The notes under the pieces: model-generated
Database searches by the model: none
Seen by the model: the letters and a program-made list of their open reading frames with translations, nothing else
Told to the model about the DNA's origin: nothing
DNA from: Streptomyces sp. A 4/2
Lineage (GTDB): Bacteria > Actinomycetota > Actinomycetes > Streptomycetales > Streptomycetaceae
Length of the DNA: 64,000 nt
Assembly (NCBI RefSeq): GCF_940670765.1
Contig: NZ_CALNVW010000002.1
Span: 434,001-498,000, forward strand
Direction: 5' to 3'
Position numbers and translations under genes: made by a program
In this document: positions 8,058 to 15,681 of the stretch, one piece after another
How the letters are laid out: every line of letters begins with the position of its first letter
How positions within the stretch are numbered: the first letter of the stretch is position 1

Positions 8058-8073
8058 AATGGTCTAGTCCACA
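8058..8073. promoter_or_regulatory. DasR responsive element (dre) upstream of the sensor kinase gene
   Basis: AATGGTCTAGTCCACA, 13 of 16 positions of the dre consensus ASTGGTCTAGACCAST. It is 74 bases upstream of the kinase ATG and 461 bases upstream of nagB. Confidence 0.65.
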
Positions 8074-8487
8074 ATGTGCAGGCAGAGACTTCCGCTCTCC
8101 CCGCACAGGAGAGCGGGGACGAGGTACGCGGCGCTCTCTGCCCTGACTGCGCCAAGTCCTCTTCACGGTCGCCGGGAACCGCACACCCGACGGCCGAGGC
8201 AGCTGAGGGCTGCGGTGCCGGACGGACGGGCCGAGGGTCCCGACCGGCCTGGCGCCGCGGCCCGCAGTCAGCCGTGCTCGCCCCGCCCGGTGCCGGGCGG
8301 ATCTCCGTCATCGTGGCCGGTGCCCGTGGCGCGTCCGGGTCCTCGAACCCCGCGCCTCCAGCCGGCGTACCCGCTGGAGCGCCCGGGAGCCTCCGTACCG
8401 CCGTTCCGTGTGCGTACCGGCTGTGCCCCGTCGACCATGGGAGTGAGGGGGGACGGAACCGCCGGACGGAGCAGGCAGCTCTGCTAG

Positions 8488-8503
8488 ATTGGTCTATACC
8501 ACA
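8488..8503. promoter_or_regulatory. DasR responsive element (dre) of nagB
   Basis: ATTGGTCTATACCACA, ending 31 bases before the nagB start codon. nagB is a classical DasR target in Streptomyces, and position and sequence fit repression by blocking the promoter. Confidence 0.85.
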
Positions 8504-8534
8504 TGTTTGCACTCTCCAGATCGGCAGGCCCAGC

Positions 8535-9320
8535 GTGGAAGTTGTCATCGTCCCGGACGCCAAGGCAGGCGGCGAAGTCATCGCGGAGGCCATGGCCGGC
8601 CTGCTGCGCCGCAAGCCCGACGCTCTGCTCGGTGTCGCCACCGGCTCGACCCCGCTGCCCGTCTACGAAGCGCTGGCCGCCAAGGTGAAGGCCAAGGCCG
8701 TCGACGCCGCGCGGGCCCGCATCTGCCAGCTCGACGAGTACGTCGGCCTGCCGGCCGGGCACCCCGAGTCGTACCGCTCCGTGGTGCTGCGCGAGGTCGT
8801 CGAACCGCTCGGTCTGACCGAGTCCTCCTTCATGGGCCCCGACGGCTCCGCCGACGACATCCCGGCGGCCTGCGCCGCGTACGACCGGGCGCTCGCCGAG
8901 GCCGGGGGCGTCGATCTCCAGCTCCTGGGCATCGGCACCGACGGGCACATAGGCTTCAACGAGCCCTGCTCCTCGCTCGCTTCGCGCACCCGTATCAAGA
9001 CCCTCACCGAGCAGACCCGGATCGACAACGCCCGGTTCTTCGACGGTGACATCGACCAGGTACCGCACCACGTCGTGACCCAGGGCATCGGCACCATCCT
9101 GGAGGCCCGCCACGTGGTGCTGCTCGCCACCGGTGAGGGCAAGGCGGAGGCCGTGGCACAGACCGTCGAGGGCCCGGTGGCCGCGCTGGTGCCCGCCTCG
9201 GCGCTCCAGTTGCACCCGCACGCCACGGTGGTCGTCGACGAGGCCGCGGCGTCGAAGCTGAAGCTGGCCGACTACTTCCGCGCGACGTTCGCGTCGAAGC
9301 CGGAGTGGCAGGGCCTGTAG
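8535..9320 (+). CDS. nagB: Glucosamine-6-phosphate deaminase
   Basis: 261-residue cytosolic enzyme converting glucosamine-6-phosphate to fructose-6-phosphate and ammonia, the last step of GlcNAc and chitobiose use. Visible motifs: GVATGSTPLPVYEAL (phosphate loop, near residue 35), CQLDEYVGLP (catalytic Asp near residue 70) and LGIGTDGHIGFNEP (active-site Asp and His near residue 140). Full length for the family. GTG 8535 begins the conserved MEVVIVPDA; the frame is open further upstream but non-conserved and crosses the dre site. Expected DasR regulation via 8488-8503. A perfect 19-base hairpin follows. Confidence 0.95.
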   Translation: MEVVIVPDAKAGGEVIAEAMAGLLRRKPDALLGVATGSTPLPVYEALAAKVKAKAVDAARARICQLDEYVGLPAGHPESYRSVVLREVVEPLGLTESSFMGPDGSADDIPAACAAYDRALAEAGGVDLQLLGIGTDGHIGFNEPCSSLASRTRIKTLTEQTRIDNARFFDGDIDQVPHHVVTQGIGTILEARHVVLLATGEGKAEAVAQTVEGPVAALVPASALQLHPHATVVVDEAAASKLKLADYFRATFASKPEWQGL

Positions 9321-9334
9321 CCACACGGGCGTAC

Positions 9335-9376
9335 GAGAAGGGCCGGGCACCCCGTGCGGGGTGCCCGGCCCTTCTC
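9335..9376. terminator. Bidirectional terminator between nagB and dasD
   Basis: Perfect 19-base-pair inverted repeat (9335-9353 and 9358-9376) with the loop GTGC, between the convergent ends of nagB and dasD. Confidence 0.9.
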
Positions 9377-9402
9377 CGTGCCCGGTTGGGCCCGGTGTCC
9401 GG

Positions 9403-10920
9403 TTACCGCGGAGCCGTGCCCGCGACGACCTCCGCCGCCGCGCGCCCGCAGACCCGGGCGGCCCCGTGGGTGGCGATGTGGAGCGCCCCGCGCGGCTCGG
9501 CCCGCGGGACGCCCATCTCGACCACGACCGTGTCGGCACGCACCGCCAGCAGGCCGTCGAGCGCGGCGGCCATCCAGGGGTGCCGGTGGACGTCACGGAC
9601 GACCGCGACGATCCGGCGCTCCCCGGCGGCGGCCAGCACCGCGTCGACCGACGCGGTCGCGTCGTACGTCCCCGTCCCGGTGCCCGGCAGCAGCGCCGCC
9701 AGTTCCGCGGCGATGCCCCACGGGGTCTCGTCGCCGACCGCGATGTTGGCCACCGGCGTGAAGGCCGCGACGTACGGGGCCGAGGTCAGCGGCCGGTATT
9801 CGGCGCCCGGGGTGACCTTCAGCGCCCGGCGGGCCGCCGTGAGTCCGATGCCGGTGCCGGGCGCGGTCCCCTCCTGTGCAGCCGCGCCCGGCTCCGAAGC
9901 CCCCCTGGCCTGGCGGGTCCACGCCGCGAGCGCACGTACGCGCGCGGCTGCGTCCGCCAGCCGTTCCTCGGGCAGATCTCCTGCCCGTACCGCCGCCACC
10001 AGCGCGTCGCGCAGGCGCAGCACGGTCTGCTCGTCACAGAGGCCGCCGCCCACGCAGATGGCGTCGGCTCCCGCCGCGACGGCGAGGACGCTGCCGCGTT
10101 CGATGCCGTACGTCGACGCGATGGCCTGCATCTCCATGCCGTCGGTGACGATCAGCCCCTCGTACCCGAGCTCCTGACGCAGCAGCCCGGTGAGGATCTG
10201 CGGGCTCAGCGTCGCGGGGCGCTCGCGGTCGAGTGCGGGAAGCAGGATATGCGCACTCATGACGGATTTGGAACCCGCGGCGATCGCGGCCCGGAACGGC
10301 ACCAGTTCGCGGGCGTGCAGCGTCTCCAGGTCCACGTCGATGCGGGGCAGCGCGTGGTGCGAGTCGACGGCGGTGTCGCCGTGGCCGGGGAAGTGCTTGG
10401 TGCAGGCCGCGACACCGGCGGCCTGGAGGCCCTCGATGTACGCGGCGGTGTGCCGGGCGACGAGTGCGGTGTCGGCACCGAAGGACCGTACACCTATGAC
10501 TGGATTGTCCGGGTTCGAGTTGACGTCGGCGGACGGCGCCCAGTTGAGGTTGACGCCGCACTCGGCGAGACGCCGGCCCAGTTCGTGGGCGACGGCCCTG
10601 GTCAGCTCCGGGTCGTCGACCGCGCCGAGCGCGAGATTGCCGGGGAAGGAGGACCCGCTGCGCACTTCGAGGCGGGTGACGTCGCCGCCCTCCTCGTCGA
10701 TCGCGACGAGGATGTCGTCGCGCTCCTCCCGCAACCGGGCGGTGAGCGCGGCGAGTTGCGGGGCCGAGGCGATGTTCCGGCCGAACAGGCCGACGGACGC
10801 CAGTCCTTCGCCGATCCTGCGCAGCAGCCAGTCGGGCGGCGTGGTGCCGGTGAAGCCGGGCTGGAGGACGGCGAGCGCGTCGCGGGTGAGTGTGTCCGTA
10901 CCCGTGGTGATGGTGGTCAT
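9403..10920 (-). CDS. dasD: Beta-N-acetylglucosaminidase, GH3 family (DasD)
   Basis: 505-residue glycoside hydrolase family 3 enzyme releasing GlcNAc from chitobiose-type substrates. No signal peptide, so it acts in the cytosol after import. The N-terminal TIM barrel has GRNIAS, AIDEEGGDVTRL, and the NagZ-type motif KHFPGHGDTAVDSHHALP near residue 180, which contains the His/Asp general acid-base pair of bacterial GH3 hexosaminidases. The nucleophile Asp is in LIVTDGMEM near residue 260. The last 150 residues form a GH3 C-terminal domain. It starts nine bases after the dasC stop, so it is the last gene of dasABCD. Confidence 0.92.
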   Translation of the reverse strand: MTTITTGTDTLTRDALAVLQPGFTGTTPPDWLLRRIGEGLASVGLFGRNIASAPQLAALTARLREERDDILVAIDEEGGDVTRLEVRSGSSFPGNLALGAVDDPELTRAVAHELGRRLAECGVNLNWAPSADVNSNPDNPVIGVRSFGADTALVARHTAAYIEGLQAAGVAACTKHFPGHGDTAVDSHHALPRIDVDLETLHARELVPFRAAIAAGSKSVMSAHILLPALDRERPATLSPQILTGLLRQELGYEGLIVTDGMEMQAIASTYGIERGSVLAVAAGADAICVGGGLCDEQTVLRLRDALVAAVRAGDLPEERLADAAARVRALAAWTRQARGASEPGAAAQEGTAPGTGIGLTAARRALKVTPGAEYRPLTSAPYVAAFTPVANIAVGDETPWGIAAELAALLPGTGTGTYDATASVDAVLAAAGERRIVAVVRDVHRHPWMAAALDGLLAVRADTVVVEMGVPRAEPRGALHIATHGAARVCGRAAAEVVAGTAPR

Positions 10921-10929
10921 GGAACGGCG

Positions 10930-11760
10930 TTATCCCTTCACTGCACCGGAGGTGAGACCACTGACCGCCTTGCGCTGGAGATAGACGAAGAGGATCAGGA
11001 TCGGGATGGCGAAGATGGACGAGGCCGCCATGGTCGCACCCCAGTCGTCACCGAACAGGCTCTGGAACTGGGAGAGCCAGAGCGGAAGCGTCTTCGCGCC
11101 GGGCTCCTTGTTCAGGATGAGAACCAGCGGGAATTCGTTCCACGCGGTGATGAAACCGAAGAGCGAGGTGGCCATCAGCCCGGGGGCGAGCAGCGGCAGG
11201 ATCACCTTGACGAAGGCCTGCGGGCGGCTGCAGCCGTCGACCATGGCGGACTCCTCCAGCTCCTTCGGCACGGCGGCGACGTAGCCGCGCAGCGTCAGGA
11301 CGGTGAAGGGCAGCACCATGATCATGTAGAAGAGGGTCAGCGGGACCAGGCTGTTGAGCATGTCCGCGTCGCGGACCAGCATGTAGACCGCGATGACCAT
11401 GACCTCCCAGGGGGCCATCTGCGCGAGCATGAAGATCACGATCATGCCCTTGCGGCCCTTGAACCGCATGCGGGCGAGCGCGAAGGACGCGAAGAGCGCG
11501 ATCAGCAGCGACAGCAGGACCGAGACCACGGTGACGGTCAGCGAGTTGCCGACCATGCGCCAGAAGTTCGGGGCGTCGACAGCGGTCTTGAAGTGGTCCA
11601 GCGTGACGTTCGTCGGGAACCACACCGGGGTCTCGCTGATGATGTCCCCGGTCGGCTTGAACGCCGTGCTGAACATCCAGTAGACGGGGAAGATCAGCCC
11701 GAGGAAGAGGATGATCGCCGTCGCGTTGGGCCAGATGCGGCCGAGCAGTGAGCGCTTCAC
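10930..11760 (-). CDS. dasC: Chitobiose ABC transporter permease DasC
   Basis: 276-residue MalG-type inner-membrane permease with six transmembrane helices. The EAA loop, which contacts the ATPase, is LEESAMVDGCSRPQAFVKVILPLLAPG near residue 185. It pairs with DasB to form the pore for N,N'-diacetylchitobiose. No ATPase gene is nearby; in Streptomyces the shared ATPase MsiK, encoded elsewhere, energises this system. GTG 11760 overlaps the dasB stop by four bases, showing translational coupling. Confidence 0.93.
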   Translation of the reverse strand: MKRSLLGRIWPNATAIILFLGLIFPVYWMFSTAFKPTGDIISETPVWFPTNVTLDHFKTAVDAPNFWRMVGNSLTVTVVSVLLSLLIALFASFALARMRFKGRKGMIVIFMLAQMAPWEVMVIAVYMLVRDADMLNSLVPLTLFYMIMVLPFTVLTLRGYVAAVPKELEESAMVDGCSRPQAFVKVILPLLAPGLMATSLFGFITAWNEFPLVLILNKEPGAKTLPLWLSQFQSLFGDDWGATMAASSIFAIPILILFVYLQRKAVSGLTSGAVKG

Positions 11761-12734
11761 AGCTCGTCCTCCCCTTGCTTGAGAACGATGCGGAGGTAGT
11801 ACGAGGTGAGGCCCAGCATGATCAGGATGGTGAGCAGCGAGATCGCCGCGCCCATGCCGTAGTGCTGGTTGCCGACGCCTTCGACGAAGGCGTACACGGG
11901 CAGGGTCTCGGTGAGCCGGTTCGGCCCGCCCTCGTTCAGCGTGAAGAGCTGCGCGAAGGACTTGAAGACCCAGATCACCTCGAGGAAGGTCGTGGCGTAC
12001 AGGAAGGGCCGCATGAACGGGAAGGTCACCGAGGTGAAGCTCTTCCAGACGCCGGCGCCGTCGAGCGAGGCGGCTTCGTACAGCTCCTTGGGGATGGTCG
12101 TCGTCGCGGCGTAGAGGTTGATCGCCACGAACGGTATCGACTGCCAGACGATCAGCAGGGTGACCACGAAGAAGGTGGAGAGCTGCGACCCGGTCCAGGC
12201 GTAGTCGGCCATCGAGTGCCAGCCGAGCTTGTCGAGCACGTAGTTGACGACGCCGAAGCGCTGCGCGAACAGCCACTGGTAGACGGTGGAGGCCGCGACG
12301 ACCGGCATCGCCCAGGCGAGCACCAGGCCGAGCATCAGCGTCAGGCGCATCTTCTTGCCGAGCCGGGCGAGCAGCAGTCCGATCAGGGTGCCGATCACCA
12401 TGATCAGGACGACGTTGGCGGCCGTGAAGACGATCGTGCGGAGGGTGACCCGCCAGAAGTCCTCGCCGCCGAGGACGTCCTTGTAGTTCTGGATGCCGTT
12501 CCACTCGGTCACATGCTGGATCAGCTGCCCCATGTTGAGGTTCTGGAACGACAGCATGGCGTTCTTCACCAGCGGCCAGCCGAGGAACAACGCGGTCACC
12601 GCGAGAGCCGGGAGCATCAACAGGTAGGGGGCCGCGCCCAGGCGTCTGGTCCGCCTGCGCTCCTGCCCCCCGTCCGCCTGCCCGCGGGGTCCGGCCCCCT
12701 GGTGCACATCCGCCGGATTGGTCTGCACTGCCAT
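11757..12734 (-). CDS. dasB: Chitobiose ABC transporter permease DasB
   Basis: 325-residue MalF-type permease. The N-terminal 40 residues are polar, with a basic stretch RRRTRR before the first helix (LGAAPYLLMLPALAVTALFL). There are six membrane helices in total, and the EAA loop is PKELYEAASLDGAGVWKSFTSVTFP near residue 230. ATG 12734 is preferred because a GGAAG lies at a workable distance; ATG 12743 three codons upstream is the alternative. It sits 107 bases downstream of dasA and is coupled to dasC. Confidence 0.92.
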   Translation of the reverse strand: MAVQTNPADVHQGAGPRGQADGGQERRRTRRLGAAPYLLMLPALAVTALFLGWPLVKNAMLSFQNLNMGQLIQHVTEWNGIQNYKDVLGGEDFWRVTLRTIVFTAANVVLIMVIGTLIGLLLARLGKKMRLTLMLGLVLAWAMPVVAASTVYQWLFAQRFGVVNYVLDKLGWHSMADYAWTGSQLSTFFVVTLLIVWQSIPFVAINLYAATTTIPKELYEAASLDGAGVWKSFTSVTFPFMRPFLYATTFLEVIWVFKSFAQLFTLNEGGPNRLTETLPVYAFVEGVGNQHYGMGAAISLLTILIMLGLTSYYLRIVLKQGEDEL

Positions 12735-12841
12735 GCTCGCCATCACTTCCAACAAAGCCGTACAAGGACGAAGCGCGACGCCGGGGCGGCGGGCTGGTGG
12801 GCCCGCCGCCCCGCCCCGTCACGCGCTGCTACTACGGGTGC

Positions 12842-14125
12842 CTACTGCTGCTGGCTGAGACGCTTGTCGAGGTCCGCCTCGACCGACTTGGCAGCCTCCG
12901 CAGGGGACTTCCCCTGCAGAACCAGCGTCATGTAGGTCTTGATCGGGTTCGGCGGGTTCTCGACCGGTGCCCACTCGGGGATCAGCGGCGTGGTGCCACC
13001 GGACTTGGCCGAAGCCGGACCGGCAGCCTCCGCGGCGGGCTGGCCCACGGTGTACTTCTGCTGGTCGGCGCCCTTCGGCGACCAGCCGGCCTCCTTGATG
13101 AGCGCGCCGTCGTTCTTCTCGGAGAGCGCGATCTTCAGGAACTCCTTGGCGAGATCCTGCTTCTTGCTGCCCGCGGCAACGGCGAAGTTGGACCCGCCGA
13201 GGAAGACGCCCTCGGGCTTGTCGGCGGTCTCACCGGGGATGGTGAAGAAGCCGATGTCGTCCTTGAGCTTCGGGTTGGCCTTGAGGGCGGTACCGGCCTC
13301 GTAGCCCATCGCGATGATCGCGCCGGTCTTGCCCTTGGCGAAGACCTCGGCCTGCTGCGGGGTGGCCTCGTCCTTGTCCTTGGGGGCCTTGGAGTAGGAC
13401 TGGTACTGCTTGTACACGTCCATGGCTTCGGCGACCTTCGGGTCGGCGAGGTTGGAGACGTACTTGTCGCCTTCCTTCTTCACCGGCTCGACGCCCTTGC
13501 CGACGAGCAGACCGTCGAAGAAGTACCAGTTCTGGCCGGGCAGGTAGATGGGCTCGGCCTTGCCCTGCTTCTTGATGGCGTCGAAGTCCTTGAAGAGCTC
13601 GGCGCGCGTCTTCGGGGTCGTGGTGATGCCCGCGTCCTTGAAGATCTTCTTGTTGTACATCACGACGCGGTTGCCGATGTACCACGGCAGCGCGTACTGC
13701 TTGCCCTCGTAGATGGAGGGCTTGTTGACCGCGTCGGCCCAGGAGCCGCCGATCTCGCTCTTCAGATCGCCCAGGTCGGCCAGGCCGCCGGTCTTCGCGT
13801 ACGCCGGGGTCTGCGTGTTGCCGATCTCCAGGACGTCCGGCGGGTTCGACTCCGAGAGGGACGTGGTGATCTTCTGCTGGATCCCGTTCCAGTCCTGGAC
13901 CTGGATGTTCAGCTTGGCCTGGGTCTTCTTCTCGAACTCGGCCTGGACCGTCTTCGTCCACCCGGGAGGGTTCGACCCCGACATGGTCCAGACGGTCAGG
14001 GTCTGCCCCTTGTAACCGTCGGCCCCCGCCTTCTTGCTGCTGTCCTTATCGTTGTCAGAGCCACAGGCCGCAACACTGGCCAGCATTGCCGCTACACCGA
14101 TCGCCGCGATGAGTCCGCGCTTCAC
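12842..14125 (-). CDS. dasA: Chitobiose-binding lipoprotein DasA
   Basis: 427-residue family 1 extracellular solute-binding protein. The signal peptide ends in the lipobox SVAAC (cysteine at residue 21), so it is lipid-anchored on the outer face of the membrane. Mature motifs include LTVWTMSGSN, VQDWNGIQQKITTSL, PPDVLEIGNTQ and ALPWYIGNRVVMYNKKIF, typical of sugar-binding proteins. GTG 14125 is preceded by GAGGAGG with a five-base gap; an upstream ATG would add residues in front of the signal peptide. First gene of dasABCD, with two dre operators in the region shared with divergent dasR. In S. coelicolor, dasA loss affects development. Confidence 0.95.
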   Translation of the reverse strand: MKRGLIAAIGVAAMLASVAACGSDNDKDSSKKAGADGYKGQTLTVWTMSGSNPPGWTKTVQAEFEKKTQAKLNIQVQDWNGIQQKITTSLSESNPPDVLEIGNTQTPAYAKTGGLADLGDLKSEIGGSWADAVNKPSIYEGKQYALPWYIGNRVVMYNKKIFKDAGITTTPKTRAELFKDFDAIKKQGKAEPIYLPGQNWYFFDGLLVGKGVEPVKKEGDKYVSNLADPKVAEAMDVYKQYQSYSKAPKDKDEATPQQAEVFAKGKTGAIIAMGYEAGTALKANPKLKDDIGFFTIPGETADKPEGVFLGGSNFAVAAGSKKQDLAKEFLKIALSEKNDGALIKEAGWSPKGADQQKYTVGQPAAEAAGPASAKSGGTTPLIPEWAPVENPPNPIKTYMTLVLQGKSPAEAAKSVEADLDKRLSQQQ

Positions 14126-14229
14126 GACACCCTCCTCAGGGATGCAAGAACTTCCCCCCACCACCCGAGAACGCCGTTCGCCACAACAAGTGCGACAGGT
14201 ACTGCCCGTGGGGCTGGGACCTGGTCTTT

Positions 14230-14245
14230 AATGGTTTAGACCAGT
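14230..14245. promoter_or_regulatory. DasR responsive element, dasA-proximal site
   Basis: AATGGTTTAGACCAGT, a near-perfect dre palindrome 105 bases upstream of dasA in the dasA-dasR divergent region. Confidence 0.88.
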
Positions 14246-14253
14246 ACTCGGAG

Positions 14254-14269
14254 CTTGGCCTAGACCTAT
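14254..14269. promoter_or_regulatory. DasR responsive element, second site
   Basis: CTTGGCCTAGACCTAT, a weaker dre 24 bases centre to centre from the first. Tandem spacing of a little over two helical turns would allow cooperative binding of DasR and control of both dasA and dasR. Confidence 0.7.
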
Positions 14270-14425
14270 GGGGGTGTCAAGGGTGTATAAGAAGGCTGTC
14301 GTGTCCGTTATCGGACCGACACCTGAGGGAGGGCGACGACCCGTGACCGGACCGTGCCACCATGTGAGCCGCGACAGACGGAGGAGCCGGTGACGGCAGC
14401 AGCGCAGCACTCGGGAAGGCTGGCG

Positions 14426-15190
14426 ATGAGTACCGACGGGGGAAGCAGCGGGACCGAGGCCGCAGCGCCGGGACGTACCGCACGGGTGCCCAAGTACTAC
14501 CGCCTCAAGCGGCATTTGCTCGACATGACGGAGACCCTGCCGCCCGGTACCCCGGTACCGCCGGAGCGGACCCTGGCCGCCGAGTTCGACACCTCGCGCA
14601 CGACCGTGCGCCAGGCGCTCCAGGAGCTGGTCGTGGAGGGCCGCCTGGAACGGATCCAGGGCAAGGGCACCTTCGTCGCCAAGCCCAAGGTCTCGCAGGC
14701 CCTCCAACTCACCTCGTACACCGAGGACATGCGGGCCCAGGGACTCGAACCCACCTCCCAGCTGCTCGACATCGGCTATGTCACCGCCGACGGCTCGCTG
14801 GCCGGGCTGCTGGACATCACAGCGGGCGGGCGGGTGCTGCGGATCGAGCGGCTGCGGCTGGCGAGCGGTGAGCCGATGGCCATCGAGACGACCCACCTGT
14901 CGGCGAAGCGCTTCCCCGCGCTGCGCCGTTCACTGGTGAAGTACACCTCGCTCTACACCGCGCTGTCGGAGGTGTACGACGTCCGGCTGGCCGAGGCCGA
15001 GGAGACGATCGAGACCTCCCTGGCCACCCCGCGCGAGGCCGGGCTGCTCGGTACGGACGTCGGCCTGCCGATGCTGATGCTCTCGCGCCACTCGATCGAC
15101 GAGCGGGGCGAGCCGGTGGAGTGGGTGCGCTCCGTGTACCGGGGCGACCGGTACAAGTTCCTCGCGCGACTGCAGCGGCCGAACGGCTGA
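14426..15190 (+). CDS. dasR: GntR/HutC-family global regulator DasR
   Basis: 254-residue repressor of GlcNAc metabolism and, in studied Streptomyces, of development and antibiotic genes. The N-terminal winged helix-turn-helix is [13 protein letters not shown] through [36 protein letters not shown]. The C-terminal UTRA domain ([17 protein letters not shown] through [17 protein letters not shown]) binds phosphosugars such as GlcN-6-P. ATG 14426 gives the 254-residue length I recall for S. coelicolor DasR and has GGAAGG upstream; GTG 14390, with GGAGGAG just before it, is a credible alternative adding 12 residues. Divergent from dasA. Confidence 0.95.
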   Translation: MSTDGGSSGTEAAAPGRTARVPKYYRLKRHLLDMTETLPPGTPVPPERTLAAEFDTSRTTVRQALQELVVEGRLERIQGKGTFVAKPKVSQALQLTSYTEDMRAQGLEPTSQLLDIGYVTADGSLAGLLDITAGGRVLRIERLRLASGEPMAIETTHLSAKRFPALRRSLVKYTSLYTALSEVYDVRLAEAEETIETSLATPREAGLLGTDVGLPMLMLSRHSIDERGEPVEWVRSVYRGDRYKFLARLQRPNG

Positions 15191-15286
15191 GACCGGCCGC
15201 TGTTCGCAGAGGTGTGGCGCGAGCCCCCGTCCTGTCCTAACGTCCTTGCGTCAGCACAGGAAGGAACGGGTCCGCCGGTGGCCGAC

Positions 15287-15316
15287 CACCGTTGAATTCC
15301 CCTGAATTCAACGGTG
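15287..15316. promoter_or_regulatory. 13-base-pair perfect palindrome upstream of the DUF3311/symporter operon
   Basis: Arms at 15287-15299 (CACCGTTGAATTC) and 15304-15316 with the loop CCCT. Without a T-run and rich in AT at the centre, it looks more like an operator than a terminator, but it lies about 100 bases after dasR and could also end dasR transcripts. Confidence 0.5.
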
Positions 15317-15420
15317 TTGTCGTTCCGGTATGCGGACGGGGGTTCCGCTGCCGGAATCCCTCCCCCTAGATTTCCTGCGCATTGCACGACGAGGTGCTCA
15401 GCGAGGGGACGGACCGCACC

Positions 15421-15681
15421 ATGCCCACCATGCCTGCCACGCCCGAGAAACGAGCGGTGATCACGCCGGTGCGCGTGATCATCGCGGTATGCCTGATCGC
15501 ACCCTTTGTCGCCATGCTGTGGGTCGGTTCGTACGCGAAGGTGGACCCGGCGTTCATCGGCATCCCGTTCTTCTACTGGTACCAGATGCTCTGGGTCCTC
15601 ATCTCGACCGCGCTGACGATGATCGCGTACAAGCTGTGGCAGCGTGACCAGCGCGCCCGCAAGGGAGGTGCGTCCGCATGA
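15421..15681 (+). CDS. DUF3311 small membrane protein
   Basis: 86-residue protein with two transmembrane helices (VRVIIAVCLIAPFVAMLWVG and FFYWYQMLWVLISTALTMIAY) and a basic C-terminus (KLWQRDQRARKGG). This is the DUF3311 pattern; such proteins are regularly encoded just before sodium:solute symporters and are thought to be small accessory subunits. ATG 15421 is chosen; an upstream TTG (15382) is less likely. Its stop overlaps the symporter start (ATGA). Confidence 0.85.
   Translation: MPTMPATPEKRAVITPVRVIIAVCLIAPFVAMLWVGSYAKVDPAFIGIPFFYWYQMLWVLISTALTMIAYKLWQRDQRARKGGASA

Larger units (their letters stand above)
7985..8534. other. Long intergenic region between the divergent pdtaS-like gene and nagB
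   Basis: 550 bases. It contains two DasR-type operators at its two ends (8058-8073 and 8488-8503). Between them I see only Arg/Pro-rich open frames that look like GC-rich non-coding sequence. No tRNA, riboswitch or credible small gene was recognised. Confidence 0.6.

Noticed and set aside
8074..8487. 137-codon plus-strand open frame between the two dre sites
   Set aside because: Low-complexity Arg/Pro/Ser composition and no family resemblance; typical chance frame in GC-rich sequence.
7994..8641. Upstream extension of the sensor kinase frame by over 200 residues
   Set aside because: The extra sequence is Pro/Arg/Ser-rich without domain character, crosses two dre sites and runs into nagB; it fits non-coding GC-rich DNA.
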